A stretch of 31,660 nt of DNA from UBA8752 sp042095055 (GCA_042095055.1 JBELBZ010000028.1:1-31660), one strand, 5' to 3'. Counted from the first letter of the stretch, positions 23,623 to 31,659 are shown. Numbers and translations: made by a program. The notes: generated by a model not told the origin, from the letters alone.

Positions 23623-24390
23623 TCAAAGAAGGGAGGAATTCAACGCCACTTCTGCAAGCCGGTGCACAGCGGGCCTGAACCGCGAGGCGTGCAAGGCATC
23701 GATGTGTCGGATGCCATGGGCATCAGTGCCGAGGATGCGCACCCAACCCCTGTCGATGCACTGTTCTGCGGCTTTTTGAATCTCAGGGCCATATGCGCCA
23801 GCCAAGGAGGCGGCATTGACCTGAAGGACCACACCCTGCTCGTGGAGTTCTTCAAATTGATTCAGGTTGTTGTGCCAATAAGGGTAACGCTCAATGTGCG
23901 CCATGACAGGCTTTAGGCCTTTGACTTGAGCCTCAAACAAAAACTCTTGCAGCAAGCCTGAATCCGGCGGGGCAGCAAAGGCGAGCTCGAACAACAGACG
24001 GCCGCCAGGGGCCAACAATTCGCCTCCCTTTTGAACGGTGTCCAGCAAGCTGGCATCCAAGAAATATTCAGCACCCAACGCCAACTTGAAGTCCGGGTGC
24101 CGCTCCGCTACAGCACGCTGCAGCATCTCAAAGGGCGGACGCAAGGTCTCGGGCGTGTTGGGGTACATCCCTGCCATCACGTGCGGCGTTGTCACCGCTC
24201 CGCGGTATCCGAGCGAGACCAAGGCATCGACCATTTCCAATGACGCTGCCAAATCGGCGGCTCCGTCATCGACGCCAGGCACCAAATGGCTGTGGTAGTC
24301 GACTGCAAAGACCCCAAGGTCAATGGCTTCGCGGTCAGGCTCTGCCTCTTTGCCTTTGGCCGTGCCAAAAATCCGAGACCACAGCCCCAT
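23623..24390 (-). CDS. PHP-type tyrosine-protein phosphatase (CpsB/YwqE family)
   Basis: 255 residues from the ATG at 24388-24390. Polymerase-and-histidinol-phosphatase metal motifs are present: VDYHSHLVPGVDDG (His33, His35), TTPHVM, LGAEYF, MAHIERYPYW and LGTDAHGIR. In Gram-positive and Bacteroidota capsule systems these Mn-dependent enzymes dephosphorylate the Tyr-rich tail of the Wzc/CpsD kinase and so control chain length and export. No kinase is encoded here. Last gene of the polysaccharide operon; its ATG overlaps the stop of rmlB as TAATG. A start 66 bases upstream would only add an Arg-rich tail within rmlB. Confidence 0.88.
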   Translation of the reverse strand: MGLWSRIFGTAKGKEAEPDREAIDLGVFAVDYHSHLVPGVDDGAADLAASLEMVDALVSLGYRGAVTTPHVMAGMYPNTPETLRPPFEMLQRAVAERHPDFKLALGAEYFLDASLLDTVQKGGELLAPGGRLLFELAFAAPPDSGLLQEFLFEAQVKGLKPVMAHIERYPYWHNNLNQFEELHEQGVVLQVNAASLAGAYGPEIQKAAEQCIDRGWVRILGTDAHGIRHIDALHASRFRPAVHRLAEVALNSSLL

Positions 24391-25469
24391 TAGCGGTCTC
24401 CGTATTGGTCGTCGTAATAGTCGCGGTAAGCCCCACTGGTGACTTCGTTGAGCCAATCCTCATTGGACAAGTACCAATCAATCGTGCGGTCTAGCCCTTC
24501 CTCAAACGTGATGGACGGTCTCCATCCGAGTTCATCGCGCAGGCGTGCTGCATCGATGGCATAACGCATGTCGTGACCAGCCCGGTCTTGCACGTAGGTG
24601 ATGAGCTGCTCGGTTTCTCCTTCGGTACGGCCCAATTTGCCATCGAGCTGGCGGCACATGAGGCGGATGAGGTCGATGTTCTTCCACTCGTTCTCCCCTC
24701 CAATGTTGTAGGTCCGTCCATCGGCACCGCAGGTGATGATCACCTCCAAAGCGGAGGCGTGGTCTTCCACCCACAGCCAATCGCGCACATTGACCCCCTG
24801 TCCATAGACGGGAAGGGGTTTCTTGTGCACGGCGTTGCGGATAAACAAGGGGATCAGCTTTTCCGGGAACTGGAAGGAGCCGTAATTGTTGGAGCAGTTC
24901 GACAACACGATGGGCAGGCCATAGGTGTGGTGCCAAGCGCGAACGATATGGTCGCTCGCCGCTTTTGAAGCGCTGTAAGGGCTGCGTGGATCGTAGGCGG
25001 TGTCCTCAGTAAAGAACCCCTCCTCGCCGAGGGAACCGTACACCTCGTCGGTGGAGACGTGGTGAAAGCGCTTCCCTTCAAAGCCCCCTTGCTCCATCCA
25101 GACCGTGCGGCAGGCAGAGAGGAGCGATGCCGTCCCCATGATGTTGGTCTCGAGAAAGGCCATGGGGCCAGAAATGCTGCGGTCAACATGGCTTTCGGCG
25201 GCCAAGTGCATGACCGTATCCACTTGCTCTTCGCGGAGCAGTTGGGTCAGCGCTTCGGTATCGCCAATGTCCATTTTGACAAAGCGGTGGTTCGGGGCGC
25301 CCTCGATGTCTTTGAGGTTGGCCAAATTTCCCGCGTAGGTCAGGGCGTCGAGGTTGATCACGCGGACGTGCGGGTAACGGGTGACCCAACGGCGCACCAC
25401 ATGAGAGCCGATGAACCCGGCTCCACCGGTGATGAGAAGGACCTTGGGATGGTGGGTTTGATCGGCCAT
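24390..25469 (-). CDS. rmlB: dTDP-glucose 4,6-dehydratase
   Basis: 359 residues, extended short-chain dehydrogenase. NAD-binding GGAGFIGSH (15-23), catalytic Thr140-Asp141-Glu142 in STDEVYG, and Tyr165/Lys169 in YSASK; HLAAESHVDRSI, NCSNNYGSFQFPEKLIP and YGQGVNVRDWLWVEDH are diagnostic for RmlB. It makes dTDP-4-keto-6-deoxyglucose, the branch point for rhamnose and amino-deoxysugars. rmlA, rmlC and rmlD are not in the window. It begins 2 bases after the upstream dehydrogenase and overlaps the phosphatase by one base. Confidence 0.95.
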   Translation of the reverse strand: MADQTHHPKVLLITGGAGFIGSHVVRRWVTRYPHVRVINLDALTYAGNLANLKDIEGAPNHRFVKMDIGDTEALTQLLREEQVDTVMHLAAESHVDRSISGPMAFLETNIMGTASLLSACRTVWMEQGGFEGKRFHHVSTDEVYGSLGEEGFFTEDTAYDPRSPYSASKAASDHIVRAWHHTYGLPIVLSNCSNNYGSFQFPEKLIPLFIRNAVHKKPLPVYGQGVNVRDWLWVEDHASALEVIITCGADGRTYNIGGENEWKNIDLIRLMCRQLDGKLGRTEGETEQLITYVQDRAGHDMRYAIDAARLRDELGWRPSITFEEGLDRTIDWYLSNEDWLNEVTSGAYRDYYDDQYGDR

Positions 25470-25471
25470 GC

Positions 25472-26779
25472 TTAGAAGCTCCAGTAGTTCAAGTCGTCAG
25501 ACAGGTGGCGGTAGATGCCCTTGATGTCCACCAAGAAACCCCGGTCAGGATCCTTGAACAGTCGGTTGAAAGAACCGGCGTCGTAGCCCACATATTCTTC
25601 GTGATTGACCGCAACGATCACGGCATCGTAACCCACTTCTCCGGGGGCCTCTTGCAGGCTGACCCCATATTCCCGCTCGACCTGGTCAAACGCGGCGTAA
25701 GGGTCGACCACGTCGGTCTCCACATTAAACGACCGCAGCTCCCGGATCACATCAAACACCTTGGAGTTCCGGATGTCCGACACGTTCTCTTTAAACGTGA
25801 CCCCCATGACGAGAACCTTGGCTTCCAAGGGGTTGACGCCTTTTTCCAACAAGCGCTTCACCACCTGTTTCCCGGCGTAATAGCCCATGCTGTCGTTGAC
25901 ATAGCGGCCGGAATTGATGACCTTGGCATGGTAGCCCAGTTTCTCCGCGCGCCAGGTCAGGTAATAGGGGTCTACACCAATGCAGTGCCCCCCCACAAGA
26001 CCAGGAGTGAACTTCAGGAAGTTCCACTTGGTGCCTGCAGCCTCGAGGACTTCATATGTGTTGATGCCCACCCGGTTGAAGATGATGCTCAGCTCATTGA
26101 TGAGGGCGATGTTGACATCGCGTTGGGTGTTTTCAATGATCTTGGAGGCCTCGGCCACCTTGATGCTGGAGGCGCGGTGCGTCCCTGCCTTGACCACGAG
26201 GTCATAGGTGCGCGCAATGACGTCCAGGCTTTCCTCATCGCTGCCACTGACCACCTTGACGATGGTTTCGATGGTGTTGACCTTGTCACCCGGATTGATA
26301 CGCTCTGGGCTATAGCCTGCCTTGAAGTCTTTTCCAAAGGTCAACCCGCTGTGTTCCTCCAAAACAGGGATGCAGTCTTCCTCGGTGCAACCGGGGTAGA
26401 CCGTGGACTCATAGACCACATAGTCGCCCTCTGACAGCGCTCGGCCGACCGTTTTCGAGGCCGAAATCAGCGGCGTCAAGTCCGGCTGATTGGTGGCGTT
26501 GATCGGAGTGGGGACGGCCACCACAAAAAACTGGGCCGCCTTGAGGTCTTCTTGGTCCGCTGTAAAGGTGATGTCACATCCTTCGAAGGCGGATTTCTCG
26601 AGCTCCTCGCTGGGGTCGATGCCCTGCTTCATCTGCTCCACCCGTCCGGCATGGATGTCAAATCCGATGACGCGAATGTGACGGGCAAAAGCCAAAGCAA
26701 TGGGCAGACCGACATAGCCCAAGCCAATGACGGCGAGGGTGGCTTCTTTGTCAAGCAGCCGCTGGTGCATGTCTTTCAT
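25472..26779 (-). CDS. UDP-N-acetylhexosamine 6-dehydrogenase (TviB/WbpO-like)
   Basis: 435 residues, UDP-sugar dehydrogenase family. NAD motif GLGYVG (19-24), VPTPI at 89-93, STVYPGCTE, and the catalytic Cys266 in GLVGGHCIGVDPYYL. The HCIGVDPYYL form, together with AGYSPERINPGDK, fits the WbpO/TviB/CapL group (UDP-GlcNAc or UDP-GalNAc to the uronic acid) better than UDP-glucose dehydrogenase, which is represented separately at 28346. Two NAD+ are reduced per turnover. Its start overlaps the acetyltransferase stop by 4 bases. Substrate (GlcNAc or GalNAc) cannot be told by eye. The second Met (MHQ) is an alternative start. Confidence 0.9.
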   Translation of the reverse strand: MKDMHQRLLDKEATLAVIGLGYVGLPIALAFARHIRVIGFDIHAGRVEQMKQGIDPSEELEKSAFEGCDITFTADQEDLKAAQFFVVAVPTPINATNQPDLTPLISASKTVGRALSEGDYVVYESTVYPGCTEEDCIPVLEEHSGLTFGKDFKAGYSPERINPGDKVNTIETIVKVVSGSDEESLDVIARTYDLVVKAGTHRASSIKVAEASKIIENTQRDVNIALINELSIIFNRVGINTYEVLEAAGTKWNFLKFTPGLVGGHCIGVDPYYLTWRAEKLGYHAKVINSGRYVNDSMGYYAGKQVVKRLLEKGVNPLEAKVLVMGVTFKENVSDIRNSKVFDVIRELRSFNVETDVVDPYAAFDQVEREYGVSLQEAPGEVGYDAVIVAVNHEEYVGYDAGSFNRLFKDPDRGFLVDIKGIYRHLSDDLNYWSF

Positions 26780-27369
26780 GGTGCTGTTTTTTCGGGGCGC
26801 ACTGCGCCATTTTCAAGCAGATAAGTGTGGCCGGATTCTGGGCAGGTGGCCCTTCCCGACGCATCGAATTCGAGGCGGTGTCCAAAGGCACTCATCCAGC
26901 CGGTTTGACGGGCGGGGTTTCCCACCACCAAAGCAAATGCGGGGATGTTTTTGGTCACTACAGCACCCGCTCCTATAAAGGCATATGCGCCGATGTCATG
27001 GCCACACACGATGGTCGCATTGGCCCCTATGCTGGCGCCTTCCCCCACATGGGTTTTGGCGTATTGCCCCCTCCGCACCACGGCACTGCGCGGGTTGGTG
27101 ATGTTGGTAAATACGCAAGAGGGGCCCAGGAAGACATCATCGGCACAGGTCACACCTGTGTAGAGGCTCACGTTGTTTTGAACCTTGCAGTTGCGGCCCA
27201 GCACCACATCGGGGCTGATGACCACATTCTGTCCAATGTTGCAGCCTTCACCCAGCACTGCGCCAGGCATGATGTGGCTGAAATGCCACACTTTGCTACC
27301 TGCTCCTATGGTGCATCCTTCATCGATGACCGCCGTGTCGTGGGCAAACCATGCTTCCTCTGGATTCAT
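26776..27369 (-). CDS. WbpD-like sugar N-acetyltransferase (hexapeptide repeat)
   Basis: 197 residues. A left-handed beta-helix is clear from hexapeptide repeats (IDEGCTIGAGSKVW, AVLGEGCNIGQNVVIS, VVLGRNCKVQNNVSLY), and VFTNITNPRS plus VGEGASIGANATIVCG and VTKNIPAFALVVGNPA are signatures of WbpD/WlbB. The family acetylates the 3-amino group of UDP-2-acetamido-3-amino-glucuronate using acetyl-CoA. The last about 40 residues form a Cys-containing tail (RATCPESGHTYLLENG) common in the group. ATGA overlaps at both ends tie it to its neighbours. Confidence 0.9.
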   Translation of the reverse strand: MNPEEAWFAHDTAVIDEGCTIGAGSKVWHFSHIMPGAVLGEGCNIGQNVVISPDVVLGRNCKVQNNVSLYTGVTCADDVFLGPSCVFTNITNPRSAVVRRGQYAKTHVGEGASIGANATIVCGHDIGAYAFIGAGAVVTKNIPAFALVVGNPARQTGWMSAFGHRLEFDASGRATCPESGHTYLLENGAVRPEKTAP

Positions 27370-28349
27370 GAGCTGTACTTCGTGAAGTCCTTGTGTTCGG
27401 TCTTGCGCAGGTCCTCTTCTGAGAGCCCCCGGAAGTAATCATAGGTAATCGCAAGGCCTTCTTTCCGGTCCACCTTTGGCGTCCAGCCTAAGATTTCCTT
27501 GGCCCGGCTGATGTCAGGCCGGCGCTGCTTGGGGTCGTCGGTGGGAAGGGGCTTGTAAATGACCTTTTGATCGGTCCCTGTCAATGCAATGATCTCCTCC
27601 GCAAAATCGCCAATCGTGATTTCGTCGGGGTTGCCGACGTTCACGGGCCGACTTTCGTCTGACAAGAGCAACCGGTAAATGCCTTCTACGAGGTCGTTGA
27701 CATAGCAAAAACTCCGGGTTTGGCTGCCGTCACCAAAGACGGTCAGGTCCTCTCCGCGCAATGCCTGTCCGATAAAGGCGGGCAGCACCCGTCCATCGTT
27801 GAGGCGCATTCGAGGACCGTAAGTATTGAAAATGCGCACAATGCGCGTCTCCAAGCCGTGGTAGGTGTGATAGGCCATGGTCATGGCCTCTTGGAAGCGC
27901 TTGGCCTCGTCATACACGCCGCGCGGCCCCACTGGATTCACATGGCCCCAGTACTCCTCATGCTGGGGGTGAACTTCGGGGTCGCCATAGACTTCACTGG
28001 TGCTGGCGATGAGCATGCGTGCGCCCTTGGCACGGGCGAGGCCCAGGCAATTGTGCACCCCCAACGAACCCACCTTCAAGGTTTGAATGGGGATTTTGAG
28101 ATAGTCGATTGGACTGGCCGGAGAGGCAAAGTGCAGGATGTAGTCGAGGTCACCTTTGATGTGGATGAATTGGCTCACATCGTGGTGGTGAAACTCGAAG
28201 CGGTCGAGTCCGGTAAGGTGCTCGATGTTGCGAAGGTCACCTGTAATCAGGTTGTCCATCCCGATGACATGGTACCCTTCGGCCATGAAACGGTCGCAGA
28301 GGTGCGACCCCAAAAAGCCCGCGGCTCCTGTGATGAGGACGCGCTTCAT
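27366..28349 (-). CDS. UDP-glucuronate decarboxylase (UDP-xylose synthase)
   Basis: 327 residues from ATG at 28347-28349. NAD motif GAAGFLGSH (8-16), HFASPASPIDY, catalytic ASTSEVYGDP with Thr117 and Glu119, Tyr146/Lys150 in YDEAK, and the UXS-specific HPQHEEYWGHVNPVGPRG. It converts the product of the next upstream gene, UDP-GlcA, into UDP-xylose. Ends overlap both neighbours by 4 bases. An ATG 45 bases further upstream (28394) lies deep in the UDP-glucose dehydrogenase gene and precedes the glycine-rich motif by too much, so it is not used here. Confidence 0.94.
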   Translation of the reverse strand: MKRVLITGAAGFLGSHLCDRFMAEGYHVIGMDNLITGDLRNIEHLTGLDRFEFHHHDVSQFIHIKGDLDYILHFASPASPIDYLKIPIQTLKVGSLGVHNCLGLARAKGARMLIASTSEVYGDPEVHPQHEEYWGHVNPVGPRGVYDEAKRFQEAMTMAYHTYHGLETRIVRIFNTYGPRMRLNDGRVLPAFIGQALRGEDLTVFGDGSQTRSFCYVNDLVEGIYRLLLSDESRPVNVGNPDEITIGDFAEEIIALTGTDQKVIYKPLPTDDPKQRRPDISRAKEILGWTPKVDRKEGLAITYDYFRGLSEEDLRKTEHKDFTKYSS

Positions 28350-29665
28350 CCTGGGTTTTGGGTGGCCCTGCGGCCTATCGAGGTGTACTCCCAACCGTGT
28401 TCTGCCATTTCGTGGACATCATAGAGGTTCCGGCCATCGAAAATACAGGGGTTGTTGAGCCCGTCCTTCACCTTGTCAAAGTCCGGTGTCCTGAAGACCT
28501 GCCACTCGGTACAAATGAGCAGGGCATCGGCTCCTTCGGTGGCTTCGTACATGCTGGACGCGTATTGAATGCGGTCTCCAATACGACCGCGGACATTGTC
28601 CATGGCCTCTGGATCGAATGCCGTCACAGAAGCACCTGCATCGAGCAACTTCTCGATCATGTAAAGGGCCGGCGCTTCGCGGATGTCATCCGTTTCTGGT
28701 TTAAACGCCAGACCCCACAGGGCGATGTGTACACCGCTCAGGTCGCCATTAAACCGCTGGAGAATGGGGTCGAACAGCACCGTTTTCTGTGCTTCGTTCA
28801 CCTCCATGACGCTGGTCAAGATCTCAAATTCGAATCCGACTTCACCCCCACTGCGGTGAAGGGCTTGGACGTCTTTGGGGAAACAGCTTCCACCGTATCC
28901 GATTCCGGGAAACAGAAAGCGCGGCCCGATGCGGGTGTCCGTTCCAATGCCCCTTCTCACCTTGTCCACGTCGGCCCCCACCTTCTCGCAGAAGTTCGCG
29001 ATTTCATTCATGAAGGTGATCTTGGTGGCCAAGAAGGAGTTGGCGGCATACTTGGTCAACTCGGCACTCCGCTCGTCCATCACAATCAAGGGGTTGCCTT
29101 GGCGAATAAACGGCTTGTACAACCGGGTCATCACCTCCTCGGCGCGTTTGCTGCCTACGCCAATGACCACGCGGTCTGGCTTGAGGAAATCATCCACGGC
29201 GTAGCCTTCCCTCAGAAATTCAGGGTTGGATACCACATCGAATTCTACGCTGGCGTGCGCTGCAACTGCTGCTGTGACTTTTTCGGCAGTGCCCACGGGC
29301 ACGGTGCTCTTGTCCACGATAACCTTGTACTCGGTCATCATCCGGCCCAGTTGATCTGCCACACCCAAGACATAACTCAAGTCGGCGCTGCCATCTTCAT
29401 CGGGCGGGGTGGGCAGGGCCAAGAAAATGACCTCAGCGGGCTCAATGGCCTCCGCCAAATCTGTGGTAAAGGTGAGCCTGCCGGCTTTGATGTTCCGTTC
29501 GAACAGCACATCCAAGTGCGGCTCGTAAATGGGAACCTCTCCATTGCGCATGCGTTCCACTTTGGCCGCATCGATGTCGACGCAAATGACATCGTTTCCA
29601 GTTTCGGCGAAACAAGTACCGGATACAAGGCCGACATAACCCGTTCCGACTACAGCAATCTTCAT
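28346..29665 (-). CDS. ugd: UDP-glucose 6-dehydrogenase
   Basis: 439 residues. GTGYVGLVSGTCFAETGNDV at the start is diagnostic, with Asp30 for NAD; STVPVGTAEKV, NPEFLREGYAVDDF, the catalytic Cys261 in GYGGSCFPKDVQAL, and ALWGLAFKPETDDIREAP follow. It oxidises UDP-glucose to UDP-glucuronate, feeding the adjacent decarboxylase. A TAACTTTG box lies 27 bases upstream, so it may have its own promoter in addition to read-through from the aminotransferase gene 31 bases away. Confidence 0.96.
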   Translation of the reverse strand: MKIAVVGTGYVGLVSGTCFAETGNDVICVDIDAAKVERMRNGEVPIYEPHLDVLFERNIKAGRLTFTTDLAEAIEPAEVIFLALPTPPDEDGSADLSYVLGVADQLGRMMTEYKVIVDKSTVPVGTAEKVTAAVAAHASVEFDVVSNPEFLREGYAVDDFLKPDRVVIGVGSKRAEEVMTRLYKPFIRQGNPLIVMDERSAELTKYAANSFLATKITFMNEIANFCEKVGADVDKVRRGIGTDTRIGPRFLFPGIGYGGSCFPKDVQALHRSGGEVGFEFEILTSVMEVNEAQKTVLFDPILQRFNGDLSGVHIALWGLAFKPETDDIREAPALYMIEKLLDAGASVTAFDPEAMDNVRGRIGDRIQYASSMYEATEGADALLICTEWQVFRTPDFDKVKDGLNNPCIFDGRNLYDVHEMAEHGWEYTSIGRRATQNPG

Positions 29666-29691
29666 AGCAATGTGGTATAATAATAGAAGCG

Positions 29692-29699
29692 CAAAGTTA
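29692..29699 (-). promoter_or_regulatory. Perfect -7 box (TAACTTTG) upstream of ugd
   Basis: Exact TAnnTTTG on the minus strand, in the 31-base AT-rich gap between the aminotransferase stop (29697) and ugd. It would allow internal transcription of the last six genes. No TTG at standard -33 spacing. Confidence 0.4.
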
Positions 29700-30872
29700 C
29701 GAAATCAGGGCCTCTTGAACCGTTTTTGCAATCTTGAGTGTGTGAGCGTCCGTCAGCTCGGTATGCATGGGCAAGCTGATCACGCGACGCGTCAAGTCTT
29801 CGGTGACCGGAAGATGAGGCTTGGCGAGGCCTAAGCCCATGAACGCACCTTGTTCATGAATGGGCTTGGGATAATAGATGCCAAATGGAATTTCTGAGCG
29901 CTTGAGGTGTTCGGCGACGGCATCCCGCCGCTCGGAACTGTCTCCTTCCGCTCCTAAAATGAGGGTGTACTGGTGAAATACATGGTGTGAGCGCGGGTGG
30001 CGCATCGGCGTTGTGACCAAAGCTTCATCTTCAAACAGGGCATCGTAACGCTCCGCGGCGGATCTGCGTGCTGCATTGTAGCCGTGCAGGTGGGGCAGCT
30101 TGACATTCAGAATCGCAGCTTGTATGCTGTCCAGTCGGCTGTTCATGCCGATCGTCTCATGCTCATAACGCTTCCGCGAACCGTGGTTGCAAATCATCCT
30201 GAGCCGCTCTGCGAGGTCGGCATCACGGGTAAAGCAAGCACCGCCGTCGCCATATGCACCGAGGTTTTTTGACGGAAAGAAGCTGGTTGTACCAATGGTG
30301 CCCATGGTACCTGCCATCGCCCCTTCCGCATCGTTCTCCTGCATCTTCCAGGTCGAGCCAATGGCTTGGGCGGTGTCTTCTACCACATAGAGCCCATGCG
30401 CCTCAGCCAACTGGTTCAATGCGGTCATATCGGCACATTGGCCATACAGGTGCACAGGGAGAATGGCTTTCGTGCGGGGCGTAATGGCAGCTTCAACCGC
30501 TGCTGGGTCCATCGTAAAAGTGTGCGGATCAACGTCCACCATCACAGGGGTCAGACGGAGCAGTTGTATGACTTCAACAGTGGCGATATAAGTAAAGGAG
30601 GGGGTGATGACCTCGTCCCCAGGCTGCAATCCCAATGCCATGAAGGCCGCTTGCAAAGCATCGGTGCCATTGGCACACGGCACGACATGCACGGGGTCTG
30701 CCTCCGTGGAGCCCAACCAGGTGGAGAGGGCGTGGCTGAAGTCTTTGACGGCAGGACCTTGTATAAAAGCTCCCGAGCGAATGACATCCAATACGGCTTG
30801 GTCGATGTCTTCCTGAATGTGGGCGTATTGGCCCTTGAGGTCCACCATGTGGAGTGGCGCGTCCTGTGGCAT
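29697..30872 (-). CDS. DegT/DnrJ/EryC1 family sugar aminotransferase (WbpE-like)
   Basis: 391 residues from ATG at 30870-30872. PLP-dependent fold type I: VPCANGTDALQAA (phosphate-binding), PSFTYIATVEVIQLL, VVEDTAQAIGS with the pyridine-binding Asp, and Lys202 in FFPSKNLGAYGDGG for the Schiff base. FTYIATVE, GIYYPKPIH and SLPMHTELT fit WbpE/WlbC, which installs the 3-amino group on UDP-2-acetamido-3-keto-glucuronate with glutamate as donor. The presence of a WbpD-like gene three genes downstream supports that reading. Other 3- or 4-amino sugars cannot be excluded. First gene of the operon; a start 42 bases upstream lies before the conserved N-terminus. Confidence 0.9.
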   Translation of the reverse strand: MPQDAPLHMVDLKGQYAHIQEDIDQAVLDVIRSGAFIQGPAVKDFSHALSTWLGSTEADPVHVVPCANGTDALQAAFMALGLQPGDEVITPSFTYIATVEVIQLLRLTPVMVDVDPHTFTMDPAAVEAAITPRTKAILPVHLYGQCADMTALNQLAEAHGLYVVEDTAQAIGSTWKMQENDAEGAMAGTMGTIGTTSFFPSKNLGAYGDGGACFTRDADLAERLRMICNHGSRKRYEHETIGMNSRLDSIQAAILNVKLPHLHGYNAARRSAAERYDALFEDEALVTTPMRHPRSHHVFHQYTLILGAEGDSSERRDAVAEHLKRSEIPFGIYYPKPIHEQGAFMGLGLAKPHLPVTEDLTRRVISLPMHTELTDAHTLKIAKTVQEALIS

Positions 30873-30888
30873 AGCGGGTTCGTTGTCG

Positions 30889-30896
30889 CGAAGATA
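30889..30896 (-). promoter_or_regulatory. Putative -7 box (TATCTTCG) of the polysaccharide operon
   Basis: One mismatch to TAnnTTTG on the minus strand, 16 bases before the aminotransferase ATG. It lies beside the inverted repeat at 30921-30961. Confidence 0.35.
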
Positions 30897-30920
30897 GCCG
30901 TGCAGGCGCCACACGGTTCG

Positions 30921-30961
30921 ATCTGATTGGCTGGGGACTTTCGGTATACACCAAATCAGAT
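30921..30961. repeat. Inverted repeat in the divergent intergenic region
   Basis: Arms ATCTGATTGG (30921-30930) and CCAAATCAGAT (30951-30961) are complementary except for one extra base, around a 20-base centre. It is placed between the start of the polysaccharide operon and the small secreted-protein gene, so an operator or a transcript hairpin is possible. No T-run follows on either strand. Confidence 0.5.
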
Positions 30962-30982
30962 GCTCAAGGGAAGCTATAGTGT

Positions 30983-30988
30983 ATAATT
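30983..30988 (+). promoter_or_regulatory. AT-rich promoter-like patch with TATAAT
   Basis: TATAAT lies inside a strongly AT-rich stretch (about 30970-31028), out of keeping with the GC-rich surroundings, 40 bases before the ATG at 31029. It is a likely promoter region, but the Bacteroidota box is not clearly present. Confidence 0.3.
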
Positions 30989-31028
30989 ATTCGACAAAAA
31001 TGAAGTATATTGAGTTAGATCAACCAAA

Positions 31029-31508
31029 ATGCCGCCTTATTGTCTTTTCCACCTCCGTGTGGCCGTTGTCTTGTGTGCACTTTCTATGGGGGTCCCTGCC
31101 CAAGCCCAAGCCTTTAATCCCGATGCCAACAACGATGGTGCCGTGGGTGCGGGTGATGTCATCGCGGTGCTGGCGGTCTATGGCCTGCCTTTTGAATTGT
31201 CGCCACCGGCGCCCTCCATTCTCCACTTCGATCCCGATACCGTCGGCGTGCTCCCTTTGGGCTATGACCTGTACATCGCCGAGAACTTCACTTTCCCGTA
31301 CCTCTATGTGACGGTGCCCGATGGCGAATACCCCGGGCAGTGTTTCAAGCTGGCCGTCGAGAAGCAACCTGACATGGACGACCAGCAGGTCTACCTTCAA
31401 GACACAGAGGGCAATTGGTTGACCATTGCCCGGCAGTATGACACCAATGGCCGTTTTGCGGAGATGGTGTGGACGGGAATGCGTTGGGTCTCCAGCCACC
31501 TGGAGTGA
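31029..31508 (+). CDS. Small secreted protein with an EF-hand/dockerin-like loop
   Basis: 159 residues; no full-length family recognised. A signal peptide is visible (VAVVLCALSMGVPAQAQA, cleavage near residue 28). It is followed directly by NPDANNDGAVGAGDVIAVLA, a D-x-N-x-D-G-x-(V)-x-x-x-D calcium loop and helix as in dockerin type I halves and in many Flavobacteriales exported proteins. The remainder has aromatic-rich beta-like segments (GYDLYIAENFTFPYLYVTV) and a WTGMRWVSSHLE end. No T9SS tail. Only one EF-hand half is seen, so it is not a standard two-loop dockerin. It diverges from the polysaccharide operon. Confidence 0.8.
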   Translation: MPPYCLFHLRVAVVLCALSMGVPAQAQAFNPDANNDGAVGAGDVIAVLAVYGLPFELSPPAPSILHFDPDTVGVLPLGYDLYIAENFTFPYLYVTVPDGEYPGQCFKLAVEKQPDMDDQQVYLQDTEGNWLTIARQYDTNGRFAEMVWTGMRWVSSHLE

Positions 31509-31574
31509 CTTTTATTCGCAATCTGCCCACTTCGTCACCGCTGTTCCATCTTCATTTCAGAACTTCGCCGTCCT

Positions 31575-31659
31575 GCCCGGATGGTGGAATTGGTAGACAC
31601 GACGGACTTAAAATCCGTTGGCCCGTAGGGCCGTGCGGGTTCAAGTCCCGCTCCGGGTA
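31575..31659 (+). tRNA. tRNA-Leu (anticodon TAA)
   Basis: Acceptor GCCCGGA pairs with TCCGGGT (31652-31658, first pair G-T); anticodon stem ACGGA/TCCGT with loop CTTAAAA gives anticodon TAA. A long variable arm (GGCCCGTAGGGCC region) and T arm GCGGG-TTCAAGT-CCCGC mark a class II leucine tRNA. Discriminator A at 31659; the window ends one base later, so any encoded CCA is out of view. Confidence 0.96.

Noticed and set aside
28358..29680. A 440-codon plus-strand open frame opposite ugd
   Set aside because: The minus strand encodes a textbook UDP-glucose dehydrogenase; the opposite frame shows only mirror composition.
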